Shown here: positions 51,860-61,742 of the stretch, piece by piece
Layout: every line of letters starts with the position of its first letter
How positions within the stretch are numbered: the stretch's first letter is position 1
NCBI RefSeq assembly: GCF_900290235.1
Contig: NZ_OLMK01000010.1
Span: forward strand, 186,001-250,000
Source: Streptomyces sp. MA5143a
Lineage (GTDB): Bacteria > Actinomycetota > Actinomycetes > Streptomycetales > Streptomycetaceae
Direction of reading: 5' to 3'
DNA length: 64,000 nt
Translations under genes and position numbers: made by a program
Notes under the pieces: generated by a model
What the model was told of the DNA's origin: nothing
Databases searched by the model: none
What the model saw: the letters and a program-made list of their open reading frames with translations, nothing else

Positions 51860-52585
51860 TCACCCCTCCTTCAGCCACTCCCGCAGCTCGTCCCGCAGGG
51901 AGCGCTGGAAGGTCGTCAGCAGGGCCTGGACGACCAGGGGCTGCATGTGGGCCGAGAGGGACTTCACCGCCTGCGGGTCCCGCTCGGCCACCGCGTCGCG
52001 GAAGAGACCGGACAGTTCGTGGGCGGCCGCCCGGGCGTGCTCGATCAGGACGCTCCGCGCGGCGAGGATCGACTCCTGGGACAGGGGCACGTCGAGGAGT
52101 TCCGCGCCCAGCCGCAGCAGACCGGGGTCCACCCGGAACCCGTCGCCGTCCCGTTCGACCAGGCCCATCGCCGTGAGCCGCTCCACGTCGTCCTCGTCGA
52201 GGGACCGCCCGGCCCGCGGTTCCAGCTCCTCCCGTGTCACCGTCTCCACCGCGTCCGGCGCCCAGGAGGCCACGACGGCCCGCTGCAGGGCGAGATCGCG
52301 CGGCGACAGATCCGGCGGCAGCTGCCGCAGATACCGCTCGATGGCGGCCAGGGTCATGCCCTGCCGCTGGAGTTCCTCGATCAGCGCGAGCCGGGCCAGA
52401 TGGCCGCGCCCGTACCGGCCCACCCGACGCGGACCGATCACCGGCGGCGGCAGCAGACCCTTGGTGCTGTAGAAGCGGACCGTGCGCACCGTCACGCCGG
52501 CCCGCGCGGCCAGCTCGTCCACGGTCAGGACCCCCTCCTCGGTGTCCTCGGCCGCGTCGGCGCCTTCCCCGGTCTCGGTCGTCAT
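51860..52585 (-). CDS. MerR-family regulator
   Basis: 241 residues. N-terminal MerR HTH: LTVDELAARAGVTVRTVRFYSTKGLLPPP and GRYGRGHLARLALIEELQRQGMTLAAIERYL. The C-terminal ~120 residues form a helical effector domain without Cys metal ligands, so a metal sensor is unlikely. It is convergent with fadB and divergent from the macro-domain gene 89 bases away. Beta-oxidation control is possible but not shown. Confidence 0.85.
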   Translation of the reverse strand: MTTETGEGADAAEDTEEGVLTVDELAARAGVTVRTVRFYSTKGLLPPPVIGPRRVGRYGRGHLARLALIEELQRQGMTLAAIERYLRQLPPDLSPRDLALQRAVVASWAPDAVETVTREELEPRAGRSLDEDDVERLTAMGLVERDGDGFRVDPGLLRLGAELLDVPLSQESILAARSVLIEHARAAAHELSGLFRDAVAERDPQAVKSLSAHMQPLVVQALLTTFQRSLRDELREWLKEG

Positions 52586-52674
52586 GCACAGCAGTATCGC
52601 TGTCCCACCAGTGCGGTGAAACCTTCAACAGCTGCTCAGGGCGATTGTCAGTGGCCGCCCGTACGGTGGGGCCC

Positions 52675-53154
52675 ATGTCGGGGATCACGTACGTCAGGGG
52701 GGACGCCACCGTGCCGCTGGGCAAGGGCGTCAAGGTCATCGCCCACGTCAGCAACGACCTCGGCGGCTGGGGCAAGGGCTTCGTCCTCGCCGTGTCCCGC
52801 CGCTGGCCGGAACCGGAGGCGGCCTACCGCGCCTGGCACCGCGACCGGGCGCACAACGACTTCGGGCTCGGCGCGGCCCAGTTCGTCCAGGTCGGCCCGT
52901 ACACCTGGGTGGCCAACCTGATCGGCCAGCGCGGTATCCGGACGGGCAGCAAGGGCGTCCCCGTCCGCTACGAGGCCATCGACGCAGCCCTCGCCCTGCT
53001 CGCCGACAAGGCCCTGGAGCTCGGGGCCTCCGTCCACATGCCGCGCATCGGCTGTGGTCTCGCCGGCGGCACGTGGTCGCGGGTGGAGCCCCTGATCGCC
53101 GAGCGGCTCGTGCGGCGGGGGATAGCGGTGACGGTGTACGACCACGGGGACTGA
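52675..53154 (+). CDS. Stand-alone macro-domain protein (ADP-ribose binding/hydrolase)
   Basis: 159 residues, ATG at 52675 with TACGGT 7 bases upstream. Macro fold: ITYVRGDATVPLGKGVKVIAHVSNDLGGWGKGFVLAVSRRWP, where the Asn-Asp and Gly-rich loop contact ADP-ribose, and HMPRIGCGLAGGTW, the second phosphate loop. The Gly-Trp-Gly variant places it near the ADP-ribose-1''-phosphatase / TARG1-like branch that removes ADP-ribose from proteins or nucleic acids. No ADP-ribosyltransferase toxin gene is adjacent. Confidence 0.85.
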   Translation: MSGITYVRGDATVPLGKGVKVIAHVSNDLGGWGKGFVLAVSRRWPEPEAAYRAWHRDRAHNDFGLGAAQFVQVGPYTWVANLIGQRGIRTGSKGVPVRYEAIDAALALLADKALELGASVHMPRIGCGLAGGTWSRVEPLIAERLVRRGIAVTVYDHGD

Positions 53155-53271
53155 CGGACCGGCGGCGTGCCGGGGCGAGCGGCGGCCATTGGGGTGAACC
53201 GTCGTCGATTACCGGTCAACTCTGGCGCAGACGTGCGACGCGTCGCGCGTGTGAACGGGTAAGTCACCGGT

Positions 53272-53748
53272 ATGAACCTTCTTCCGGTGGACATCGGCCC
53301 GTTGAACCCCCCGGTCGCGGAACTCGTCGTCGCGGCGGTGCTGTTCGCGCTGGTGTTCCTCTTCTTCGTCCGGCTGGCGCCCCGGGTGCAGCGCGTGTTG
53401 GCGGAGCGGGAAGCGGCCACCGACGGGGCGCGGGCGAGGGCCGATGAGGTACGGCGGGAGGCGGAGGTCAAGCGGGCGGAGGTGGCCGCGACCCTGGCCG
53501 AGGCCCGCCACGAGGCCGCCCGCATCCGCCAGCGCGCCTTCGAGGAGGGCACCACCCTGGTCGCCGAGGCCCGCACGGAAGCCCAGCGCGAGTACTCCAC
53601 CATCCTCACCGAGGGCCAGGTCCGCATCGCCTCCGACCGTGCCGCCGCCGAGGCCGAACTCCGCGTCTACGTATCGGAGTTGGCTTCGAACCTGGCAAGC
53701 AGGGTCCTGGGCGAACGGATCGAGGCCGAGGCCCGGTCCCGCCGGTAG
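53272..53748 (+). CDS. Orphan F0 ATP-synthase subunit b-like protein
   Basis: 158 residues. One N-terminal membrane helix (about 17-34, ELVVAAVLFALVFLFFV) followed by a long Ala/Glu/Arg-rich coiled coil (REAATDGARARADEVRREAE to about 130), the layout of AtpF. No other atp gene is nearby, so it is outside the synthase operon. It could be a duplicate stator stalk used under special conditions or a membrane coiled-coil protein that has left that role. Confidence 0.75.
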   Translation: MNLLPVDIGPLNPPVAELVVAAVLFALVFLFFVRLAPRVQRVLAEREAATDGARARADEVRREAEVKRAEVAATLAEARHEAARIRQRAFEEGTTLVAEARTEAQREYSTILTEGQVRIASDRAAAEAELRVYVSELASNLASRVLGERIEAEARSRR

Positions 53749-53781
53749 GAGCGGGGCGCGGCCCCCGGCTCCTCCTCCTGC

Positions 53782-53798
53782 GCCGTGGCGGTCACGGC
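53782..53798. terminator. Short hairpin between convergent genes
   Basis: GCCGTG and CACGGC flank a 5-base loop, overlapping the stop codon of the M1 peptidase gene and 34 bases after the AtpF-like gene. Confidence 0.45.
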
Positions 53799-55339
53799 AC
53801 TAGGGCCCCGCGCCCGTGCCCGCCCTCAGCCCCGTGCCCGGCCTCGTGCCGGTGCACGGAGTTCGTCGCCGCGATCTTCTTCCAGGACTTCGGCGCCTTC
53901 ACCACCCCGTTCCCCCGCGCGGCGACCCCCGCCCGCTCGGCCGCCGCGGCACCCGGCTTCACCGGCTGGTACAGCCACGTGTCGAGGAGGGAGCCCAGTC
54001 GCCGCCCCGACACCTCCTCCGCGTACGCGACGAAGTCGCCCACCGTCGCGTTGCCGTACGCGTACCTCGTCGGCCACCCCTTCAGGATCTCGAAGAACGC
54101 CGCGTCCCCGATCTCGTTGCGCAGCGCCTGCAACGCGAGGGCGCCCCGGTCGTAGACGGCGATGTGGAACTGGTTCTCCGGCCCCGGGTCGCCCGGCCTG
54201 ACCGTCCAGAAGGCATCGTCGGCCGCCCGGGAGACATACACATGGTCGGCGATCTCCTGCGCCGTGCCCTCGTTCTCGTGCTCGGACCACAGCCACTGCG
54301 CGTACCGGGCGAAGCCCTCGTTGATCCAGATGTCCTTCCACCCGGCGACGGAGACGAGGTCGCCGTACCACTGGTGGGCCAGCTCGTGCACGACCACCGA
54401 CACGTTCGACCCGCTCGCGAACTGGCGGGGACTGTAGAACGGGCGCGTCTGTGTCTCCAGGGCGTACCCCACCTGCGGGGTGTTGGGCACGTATCCGCCG
54501 AGGGCGTTGTACGGATACGGCCCGAAGTGTTCGCTCAGCCAGGCCGCGACCTCGCCGGTCCGCTCGACGCTCGCGCGGGCCGCGCCGGCGTCGTCGCCGA
54601 GGTCCTTGCTGTAGGCGTTGACGATGGGGATGCCGTTCTCGGTCCGCCCGGTCGTGAGGTCGAACCTCCCGACGGCGAGCGTGGCGAGATACGTGGCCTG
54701 CGGCTTGTTGGAGCGCCAGTTGTAGCGGGTCCAGCCCGCGCGGGAGGAGGTCGACTGGAGCGTGCCGTTGGAGAGGGCCTGGGTGCCGTCGGGGACGAGG
54801 ACCGACACGTCGTACGTGGCCTTGTCGCGCGGGTGGTCGTTGCTGGGGAACCACCACCAGGCCGCCTCGGGCTCGCCCGCCGCGACTCCGCCGTCCGGGG
54901 TGCGGAGCCAACTGGTGAAGCCGTATGCCTGCTCGGCGGACGGCACCCCGGCGTAACGCACCACGACGGTGACCTCCGTGCCCTTGGGCAGCGGGTTCCT
55001 CGGCGTGATCTCCAGCTCGTGCTCGCCGGAGGTGGTGAAGGCCGCCCTGGTGCCGTTGACCCGTACCTCGCTCACGTCGAGGAGGAAGTCCAGGTTGAGG
55101 CGGGACAGGTTCTCGGTGGTCCGGGCCAGCAGGGTCGCCGTCCCCTCCAACCGGTCCGTCCTCGGCTGGTACTTGAGCCGGAGGTCGTAGTGGGAGACGT
55201 CATATCCGCCGTTGCCGTAGGCCGGGTAGTAGGGGTCGCCGATCCCCGGCGCACCGGGCTCGTAGGAGGCCGCCGATGCCGGGATCGCCAGCAGGAGGGA
55301 GGCCGCGAACGCGCCCGGGGCGATGAGTCTGCGGTGCAC
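53792..55339 (-). CDS. Secreted M1-family metallopeptidase
   Basis: 515 residues, GTG at 55339. Signal peptide to about ASAAS (24). N-terminal beta saddle, then the catalytic domain with zinc motif HELAH (318-322) and the third ligand Glu341 in WINEGFARY, 18 residues on. The exopeptidase motif normally GxMEN appears as GYALETQ (291-297), retaining the Glu that holds the substrate N-terminus. The C-terminal ~60 residues are Lys/His/Gly-rich. It should be an extracellular aminopeptidase. Divergent from the X-Pro dipeptidyl-peptidase gene. Confidence 0.9.
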   Translation of the reverse strand: MHRRLIAPGAFAASLLLAIPASAASYEPGAPGIGDPYYPAYGNGGYDVSHYDLRLKYQPRTDRLEGTATLLARTTENLSRLNLDFLLDVSEVRVNGTRAAFTTSGEHELEITPRNPLPKGTEVTVVVRYAGVPSAEQAYGFTSWLRTPDGGVAAGEPEAAWWWFPSNDHPRDKATYDVSVLVPDGTQALSNGTLQSTSSRAGWTRYNWRSNKPQATYLATLAVGRFDLTTGRTENGIPIVNAYSKDLGDDAGAARASVERTGEVAAWLSEHFGPYPYNALGGYVPNTPQVGYALETQTRPFYSPRQFASGSNVSVVVHELAHQWYGDLVSVAGWKDIWINEGFARYAQWLWSEHENEGTAQEIADHVYVSRAADDAFWTVRPGDPGPENQFHIAVYDRGALALQALRNEIGDAAFFEILKGWPTRYAYGNATVGDFVAYAEEVSGRRLGSLLDTWLYQPVKPGAAAAERAGVAARGNGVVKAPKSWKKIAATNSVHRHEAGHGAEGGHGRGALVP

Positions 55340-55564
55340 GAATCACTCCAAGTCCTCGGTGAACGGTTCCGCTCGTCTGTGCGGAGCCTATTGAGTCCCT
55401 GTGCGCCCAGCCGTGTCCATCGCCACCGCTGTCACACGATCGCCATTCGGCCGACATGAGTCACCCCCCTTGACGCTCCTTTCAAGCCAACACCGTGGCC
55501 GATGTCCCTCGCGCACCAAGAGGCCCTCTTTTGAACGGGAGTTGACAGCAGTACCGTCCGGCGC

Positions 55565-57550
55565 ATGCCGATATCTGCGCGACGCACCCCCCTTTCGACC
55601 TGGAGATCTCTCGCCACGGTCGCCACGTCCGCCGTCCTGATGGCCACCTTCGTCACCCCGGCGGTCGCCGACAGCGCGACGCCCCCGAAGAGCCGGCCCG
55701 TCTACGCCTACGACAAGGCCATCCGCGAGGCCGTCTGGGTGGACACCGGACTCGACGGCGACCGCGACGGACGGAACGACCGCGTCGCCGTCGACATCGT
55801 CCGCCCGAGTGAACCCGCCCAGCGGGGCCGGAAGATCCCCGTGATCATGGACGCCAGCCCGTACTACTCGTGCTGTGGACGCGGCAACGAGAGCCAGCGC
55901 AAGACGTACGACGCGCACGGGAACGTCGTCCAGATGCCGCTGTTCTACGACAACTACTTCGTGCCCCGCGGCTACGCCTTCGTCGCCGTCGACCTCGCCG
56001 GGACCAACCGCTCCGACGGCTGCGTGGACGTCGGCGGCCGCTCCGACATCCAGTCCGCCAGGGCGGTCGTCGACTGGCTCAACGGCCGGGGGAGGGCCTA
56101 CACCACCCGCACCGGCTCCACGAGGGCCAAGGCCGGCTGGACCAACGGCAGAACCGGCATGATCGGCAAGAGCTACGACGGCACCATCGCCAACGGGGTC
56201 GCGGCGACCGGCGTCAAGGGCCTGAAGACCATCGTCCCGATCGGCGCCATCTCCTCCTGGTACGACTACTACTTCGCCAAGGGCGCCCCCCTCTACAGCT
56301 CCGGCCCCGACTGGCTGTCCGACGCCGTCGAGAGCCCCGAGGCCCGCGCCAAGTGCGCCCACGTCCAGCAGTCGCTCGTGGACGGCGCCCCACGCACCGG
56401 CGACTGGACGCGGCTGTGGACCGAGCGCGACTACGTCAAGGACGTCCGAAAGATCGACGCCAGCGTCTTCGTCATCCACGGCCAGCAGGACCTCAACGTC
56501 CGCCCCAAGCACTTCGGTCAGTGGTGGGACGCCCTCGCCAAGCACGGCGTCGAGCGCAAGATCTGGCTCTCCCAGACCGGCCACGTCGACCCCTTCGACT
56601 TCCGCCGCGCCGCCTGGGTCGACACCCTGCACCGCTGGTTCGACCACGAGCTCCTCGGCTACGACAACGGCATCGACGACGAGCCCATGGCCGACATCGA
56701 GCGCCACCCCGACCAGTGGGTGACGACGAAGACCTGGCCGCCGCGCACGACGAAGACCACGACCCTCCGCCCCGGCAAGGGCGCCCAGGCAGGCGTCGGC
56801 ACCCTCGGCCTGCGCAAGCGGTCCGGCACCGAGACCCTCACCGACGACCCCACCCTGAACGAGACCGACTGGGCGGCGCACATCGGCCGCCCCACCCCCG
56901 AGAAGGCGGGCTTCGTCACCGCCCCGCTCACCAAGGACCTGCGACTGTCCGGCTCCGCCAAGGTGACCGTCACCGCCACGCCCACCACCTCGACCGCCCA
57001 CCTCTCGGCGATCCTCGTGGACCTCGGCCCGGACACCATCCGCGACTACTCCACCGCCGGCGAGGGCATCACCACCCTCACCGACCGCACCTGCTGGGGC
57101 CCGAGCACCACCGGTGACAGCTCCTGCTACCTGAAGACCCGGACGAAGACCGCCGCCGTCGACTACACGATCTTCAGCCGCGGCTGGGCCGACCTCGGCA
57201 ACCACTCCTCCGGCACCGGCTCCCCGCTCACCCCCGGCACCCCGTACACCCTCACGCTCGACCTGCACGCGAGCGACCACGTCGTCCCGGCCGGTCACCG
57301 GCTCGCCCTCATCGTCGCGGGCACCGACGAGGGCCTCATCGACCCGCCGTCGACGACCCCCACCCTGACTCTCGACCTCAAGCGCACCTACGCCGAGGTG
57401 CCGATGGTCGGCGGACCCACCGCCTTCAAGAAGGCGACCTCGGGCGCCACCCCCGCACCGAAGGGATCCGCCCCCGCACCGCAGGGCTCCGTCCTCGACG
57501 GCGTCGGCGACCCGAGCGGCCCCGCCCGCCTCCCCGGTGACGGCGCATGA
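55565..57550 (+). CDS. Secreted Xaa-Pro dipeptidyl-peptidase-like serine hydrolase (CocE/NonD, S15)
   Basis: 661 residues, ATG at 55565 with TACCGT 7 bases upstream. Signal peptide to about VADS (37). S15-type alpha/beta hydrolase: [30 protein letters not shown], nucleophile Ser203 in GKSYDGT, Asp in HGQQDLNV, and His in QTGHVDPFD, then a jelly-roll C-terminal domain. It releases Xaa-Pro dipeptides or related products. Its stop overlaps the M14 carboxypeptidase start by 4 bases (ATGA), making a two-gene secreted peptidase operon. Confidence 0.9.
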   Translation: MPISARRTPLSTWRSLATVATSAVLMATFVTPAVADSATPPKSRPVYAYDKAIREAVWVDTGLDGDRDGRNDRVAVDIVRPSEPAQRGRKIPVIMDASPYYSCCGRGNESQRKTYDAHGNVVQMPLFYDNYFVPRGYAFVAVDLAGTNRSDGCVDVGGRSDIQSARAVVDWLNGRGRAYTTRTGSTRAKAGWTNGRTGMIGKSYDGTIANGVAATGVKGLKTIVPIGAISSWYDYYFAKGAPLYSSGPDWLSDAVESPEARAKCAHVQQSLVDGAPRTGDWTRLWTERDYVKDVRKIDASVFVIHGQQDLNVRPKHFGQWWDALAKHGVERKIWLSQTGHVDPFDFRRAAWVDTLHRWFDHELLGYDNGIDDEPMADIERHPDQWVTTKTWPPRTTKTTTLRPGKGAQAGVGTLGLRKRSGTETLTDDPTLNETDWAAHIGRPTPEKAGFVTAPLTKDLRLSGSAKVTVTATPTTSTAHLSAILVDLGPDTIRDYSTAGEGITTLTDRTCWGPSTTGDSSCYLKTRTKTAAVDYTIFSRGWADLGNHSSGTGSPLTPGTPYTLTLDLHASDHVVPAGHRLALIVAGTDEGLIDPPSTTPTLTLDLKRTYAEVPMVGGPTAFKKATSGATPAPKGSAPAPQGSVLDGVGDPSGPARLPGDGA

Positions 57551-58815
57551 GGGCGCGGATCGCCGCGCTGATCGCCACCGCGCTCGCCGCGCCCCTGCTG
57601 TCGACCCCCGCGTACGCGGCGGACACCACGCCCCTGCCGCGCACCGGATTCGAGCAGTCGGGCGGAGCCCGGTGGACGAGCCAGCCGGAGGAGGAGGAGT
57701 TCCTCGCCGCGGTGGACCGGGCGAGCCCCCGGGTGGCGGTCACCCGTGTCGGCACCACCGCGCAGGACCGCCCGCTCCATCTCGTCCGGATCGGTACCCG
57801 CCCCACGTCGCGGACGGTGCTCCTCGTGTGCAGCCAGCACGGTGACGAGCCCTCCGGCCGCGAGGCGTGCCTCACCACCGTCCGGGACCTCGCCCGGCCC
57901 GGTGACCGGCGGGCCGGGCGATTGCTGAAAACCACCACCGTGCTCGTCGTGCCCACCGCCAATCCCGACGGCAGGGCCGCCGACACCCGCGGCAACAGCG
58001 ACGGCGTCGACATCAACCGCGACCATCTGGCCCTGCGGACCGCGGAGGCCAGGGCACTCGCCGCGATCGTCCGCGATCGCAAACCGGACATTGTCTACGA
58101 CCTGCACGAGTACGGCGCCACACCCCCGTACTACGACAAGGACCTGTTCGACCTCTGGCCGCGCAACCTCAACACGGACGCGGCCGTCCACACCGAGGCG
58201 CGCACCCTGTCCCTGGACCACGTACGGCCGGCGGCGCGGGCGGCGGGCCACTCCACCGGCACGTACGGCATCTGGACCGACCCGGTCACCGGCGAACCGA
58301 TCCGGCAGGTCGCGGGTGACGGCCAGGAACGCATCCTGCGGAACATGTCCGGGGTCAAGCACTCCGTCGGCCTGCTCATCGAGAGCCGAGTCGAACCTCC
58401 GACGCCGGACACTCCCGAGCCGGTCAACAACCAGCGGCGCGTCGACTCCCAACGCGCCGCCCTCCACGGCCTGTTCGGGTTCACGGTGGAGCGGGGCCGC
58501 CAGGTCGACGCCGCGACCCGCGCGGCCCGTCTCGCCGGCCTGCGCGACACCGGGCCGGTGTATCTCGGCGGCGCCGACAACGACCCGGCCGAACCCGCCG
58601 AGGTGCTCAAGGACCCGCCCTGCGGCTACCGGCTCACCGCTCGGCAGTACGCGGAGGTCGGCGACGAGCTGGCCCTGCACGGCGTCCGCGCGCGTACCCG
58701 CGACGACGGTGTGCTCGTTCCGTTGCGCCAGCAACTGCGCGCGCTCGTTCCCCTCCTCCTGGACGAACGGGCGCCGTACCACCTGACGGTGGGAGAACCC
58801 GACGCCACCTGTTGA
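57547..58815 (+). CDS. Secreted M14-family zinc carboxypeptidase
   Basis: 422 residues, ATG at 57547 overlapping the upstream stop. Signal peptide to about AYAAD (26). Zinc ligands His98-x-x-Glu101 (QHGDEPSG) and His187 (YDLHEYG), with substrate Asn157-Arg158 in DGVDINRDH. The C-terminal part carries a Cys pair. It trims C-terminal residues of peptides outside the cell, complementing the M1 and S15 enzymes beside it. Confidence 0.88.
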   Translation: MRARIAALIATALAAPLLSTPAYAADTTPLPRTGFEQSGGARWTSQPEEEEFLAAVDRASPRVAVTRVGTTAQDRPLHLVRIGTRPTSRTVLLVCSQHGDEPSGREACLTTVRDLARPGDRRAGRLLKTTTVLVVPTANPDGRAADTRGNSDGVDINRDHLALRTAEARALAAIVRDRKPDIVYDLHEYGATPPYYDKDLFDLWPRNLNTDAAVHTEARTLSLDHVRPAARAAGHSTGTYGIWTDPVTGEPIRQVAGDGQERILRNMSGVKHSVGLLIESRVEPPTPDTPEPVNNQRRVDSQRAALHGLFGFTVERGRQVDAATRAARLAGLRDTGPVYLGGADNDPAEPAEVLKDPPCGYRLTARQYAEVGDELALHGVRARTRDDGVLVPLRQQLRALVPLLLDERAPYHLTVGEPDATC

Positions 58816-58899
58816 AGAAGAAAGGGTCGGGGTCACATGGGGTAGGGCTCGCTGGGCAGGAGTAGCTCAGTTCCAGCCACTCGCGGAAAGGTTCCACCT

Positions 58900-60624
58900 G
58901 TGACGCACGATCACACCACCACCCACCACGGGGGAGGCCTGCTTCCCGGCTCGGAGGCGGGCCTCCCCGGCGGCGGGCGGCCCAGAACCGATCGCGTCGT
59001 GTTCGGCGTGACGGCAGCACTGACCTTGGCGTTCGTGCTCTGGGGTGCCCTTGCCACCGACTCGCTGGAGAGCGTCTCCGGCAAGATGCTGAGCGGCCTC
59101 ATCCACAACGGCGGCTGGGCGTTCATGCTGGCCGCCTCCTGCTTCGTGGTCTTCGCCCTGTGGCTCGCCGCCAGTCGCTACGGCCGTATCCACCTCGGTG
59201 TGGAGGGGGAGAAGCCCGAGTTCCGCACGGTGTCGTGGGTCGCCATGATGTTCAGCGCCGGCATGGGCATCGGCCTGATGTTCTACGGCGTGAGCGAGCC
59301 CCTCGCGCACTTCACCACGCCCCCGCCGGGCACCGACCCGAAGGTGGCCGGTGAGCGTATGGAGACGGCGATGGCGACCACGCTGTTCCACTGGACGCTC
59401 CACCCCTGGGCGATCTACGCGGTGGTCGGCCTCGCCATCGCCTACAGCACCTTCCGCAAGCGCCGCCGCCAGACGATCAGCGCCGTCTTCACCCCGCTGA
59501 TCGGCGAGAAGCACGCGAACGGCACCGGCGGCCGGGTCATCGACATCCTAGCCATCGTGGCCACCATCTTCGGCTCGGCGGCCTCCCTCGGTCTCGGAGC
59601 GCTCCAGATCGGCTCCGGCGCACGGGAGCTGGACTGGATGGACAAGGTCAGCACCGGACTGCTCGTCGGCATCATCGCCGTGCTGACCCTGGCCTTCGTC
59701 GCCTCCGCGGTGTCCGGCGTGGAGAAGGGCATCCAGTGGCTGTCCAACACCAACATGGTCCTGGCCCTGGCCCTGCTCCTCTTCGTCTTCGTGGCCGGAC
59801 CGACCATCCTCGTCCTCGACCTCCTGCCCACCTCGGTCTTCTCCTACCTCGGTGACCTGCCGCAGCTCGCCGGCCGCACCGAGGCGTCCGGCGGCAAGGG
59901 CGTGGCCGACTGGCTGAGCAGCTGGACCGTCTTCTACTGGGCGTGGTGGATCTCCTGGACGCCCTTCGTCGGCATGTTCATCGCGCGCATCAGCCGTGGC
60001 CGCACCATCCGCCAGTTCATCGGCGGTGTGATCCTCGTGCCCAGCTCGGTCAGCCTCGTGTGGTTCGCGGTGTTCGGCGGCACGGCCATGAAGCTCCAGG
60101 ACCAGGGCCGACTCGGCGACGAGTCGACCCCCGAGGGCCAGCTGTTCGCGGTCCTCAACCAGTTCCCGGCGGCCACCCTCACCTGTCTGCTGGTGATGGT
60201 CCTGGTCGGCATCTTCTTCGTCTCCGGCGCCGACGCCGCCTCCATCGTCATGGGCACGCTCTCCCAGCGCGGCGCCCTCGAACCGGGGCGCTTCGTCGTC
60301 GTCTTCTGGGGCGTCCTCACCGGAGCCGTCGCCGCGATCATGCTCCTCGTCGGCAGCGGCCAGGGCGACGCCCTCACCGGCCTGCAGAACCTCACGATCC
60401 TGGCGGCCGCCCCGTTCGTCCTGGTCATGATCGGCATGTGTGTGGCGCTCATGCGCGACCTGCGCCGCGACTCGGTGATCGTGCGGGAGGAGATGGCCTC
60501 CGAGGCCGTCGAACTCGCCGTCATCGAGGGCCACAAGCGCTACGACGGCGAGTTCGAGATCAGGGTCGGTCCGGGGCAGGGAACGGAGATCGAGGGCGAC
60601 CCCATCGGACACCGCAAGGAATGA
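58900..60624 (+). CDS. BCCT-family betaine/choline/carnitine transporter
   Basis: 574 residues, GTG at 58900 preceded by AAAGG. Twelve membrane segments; the family signature is WAWWISWTPF followed by GMFIARISRGRT, with FSAGMGIGLMFYGVSEP near the N-terminal half. Cytoplasmic N-terminus is His-rich and the C-terminal tail acidic. Sodium- or proton-coupled uptake of quaternary amines for osmoprotection or as nitrogen source. A D-amino-acid oxidase gene lies downstream, convergent. Confidence 0.93.
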   Translation: MTHDHTTTHHGGGLLPGSEAGLPGGGRPRTDRVVFGVTAALTLAFVLWGALATDSLESVSGKMLSGLIHNGGWAFMLAASCFVVFALWLAASRYGRIHLGVEGEKPEFRTVSWVAMMFSAGMGIGLMFYGVSEPLAHFTTPPPGTDPKVAGERMETAMATTLFHWTLHPWAIYAVVGLAIAYSTFRKRRRQTISAVFTPLIGEKHANGTGGRVIDILAIVATIFGSAASLGLGALQIGSGARELDWMDKVSTGLLVGIIAVLTLAFVASAVSGVEKGIQWLSNTNMVLALALLLFVFVAGPTILVLDLLPTSVFSYLGDLPQLAGRTEASGGKGVADWLSSWTVFYWAWWISWTPFVGMFIARISRGRTIRQFIGGVILVPSSVSLVWFAVFGGTAMKLQDQGRLGDESTPEGQLFAVLNQFPAATLTCLLVMVLVGIFFVSGADAASIVMGTLSQRGALEPGRFVVVFWGVLTGAVAAIMLLVGSGQGDALTGLQNLTILAAAPFVLVMIGMCVALMRDLRRDSVIVREEMASEAVELAVIEGHKRYDGEFEIRVGPGQGTEIEGDPIGHRKE

Positions 60625-60725
60625 CCGCCACCGGGGGAGCGCCGGACCGGCCCGGCGTCCCCTGCCCCCGCCCCGGCGTCCCCTGCCTCCCCTTGCCTCC
60701 CCCGGCCCCAGCCCCGGCCTCGCCG

Positions 60726-61676
60726 TCATCCGGCGGCGAGTTCCGCGGCCTCCCGGGCGCATCCCCAGGCCACCGTCACGCCCGCCCCGCCGTGCCCGTA
60801 GTTGTGCACCAACAGCCGCCCGTCCGCCGCACGCTCCCGCTCCAGCCGTACGGCGGGCCGGGTCGGCCGCAGCCCCACCCGGTGTTCGATCACCCGCGCC
60901 CCCGCGATCTCCGGTCGCACGGCCGCGCACCGCCGCACGATCGCCTCGGCGGTCACGGGATCCGGCGTCATCGACCAGGCGTCCTCCTCCGCCGTCCCCC
61001 CGAGGATCAATCCGCCCGGCTGCGGAATGAAGTACGTGCTCGTGGCGTCGGCGTGATCCACCGACGTCATCCAGGTGGTGACCCCCGGGTTCTCCACCAC
61101 CACCAACTGCCCCCGCACCGGCCGCACCGACGGGTCCGGCACCAGGTCCCGGGCGTCGAGCCCCGTGCAGTTGACGACCACCCGGGCGTCGACCGCCCCG
61201 AGATCCGAGACCGCGCGCTCCTCGACCGTCCCGCCCGCCGCGACGAACCGCTCGCGCAGCCACCGCAGATGGACCGGCATGTCGATCACCGGAAGCCGCG
61301 CCCAGAGCCCGGTCCCCGCGTACTCCTGTGCCGTGGCGGCCCGCAGCCCCGCCACCCGTGAGGCCCACGCCCCGAGTCCGTCCAGTGTGGTCTCGCCGTG
61401 TACGCCCTCGACCATGCGTACGCCCGTCTCGTCCGGCCGCGCCGCCAACTCCTCGTACACCGTCAGCGATACGAGCGCCCACGCGCCGGCGAGTGCCTCC
61501 GGCTCGACCCGGTACGGCCACCACAGCCCGCCCGCCACGGCGGACGTGGTCCGCTCCGCGGGCTCCCGTGCCCACAGGCGTACCCGTCGGCCGCTCTCCG
61601 CGAGGACGACGGCCGTCGTCAGACCGATGACACCGCCACCGACCACGATCACATCGCTGTTCGATTCCTTGGTCAC
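60726..61676 (-). CDS. D-amino-acid oxidase
   Basis: 316 residues. FAD-binding GGGVIGLTTAVVLAESG at the N-terminus, AGGLWWPYRVEPE, VNCTGLDARDLVPD, RPVRGQLVVVENPG, and the family C-terminal signature HNYGHGGAGVTVAWGCA. It oxidises D-amino acids to keto acids with H2O2. The gap to the BCCT gene is a C-rich low-complexity stretch (60650-60725). Divergent from the hypothetical gene at 61743. Confidence 0.92.
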   Translation of the reverse strand: MTKESNSDVIVVGGGVIGLTTAVVLAESGRRVRLWAREPAERTTSAVAGGLWWPYRVEPEALAGAWALVSLTVYEELAARPDETGVRMVEGVHGETTLDGLGAWASRVAGLRAATAQEYAGTGLWARLPVIDMPVHLRWLRERFVAAGGTVEERAVSDLGAVDARVVVNCTGLDARDLVPDPSVRPVRGQLVVVENPGVTTWMTSVDHADATSTYFIPQPGGLILGGTAEEDAWSMTPDPVTAEAIVRRCAAVRPEIAGARVIEHRVGLRPTRPAVRLERERAADGRLLVHNYGHGGAGVTVAWGCAREAAELAAG

Positions 61677-61742
61677 GAGGGGACGTTAACGGAATATGTC
61701 ATGCCGTGCTCACAAGTCTGGCTTTGTGGGGATACTCACACC

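Noticed and set aside
53792..55339. M1 peptidase as inactive because GxMEN is replaced
   Set aside because: The motif GYALETQ keeps the key Glu and the HELAH...E zinc site is complete, so activity is likely.
55388..57298. Long minus-strand frame opposite the X-Pro dipeptidyl-peptidase
   Set aside because: Antisense artefact; the plus strand holds an intact catalytic triad.
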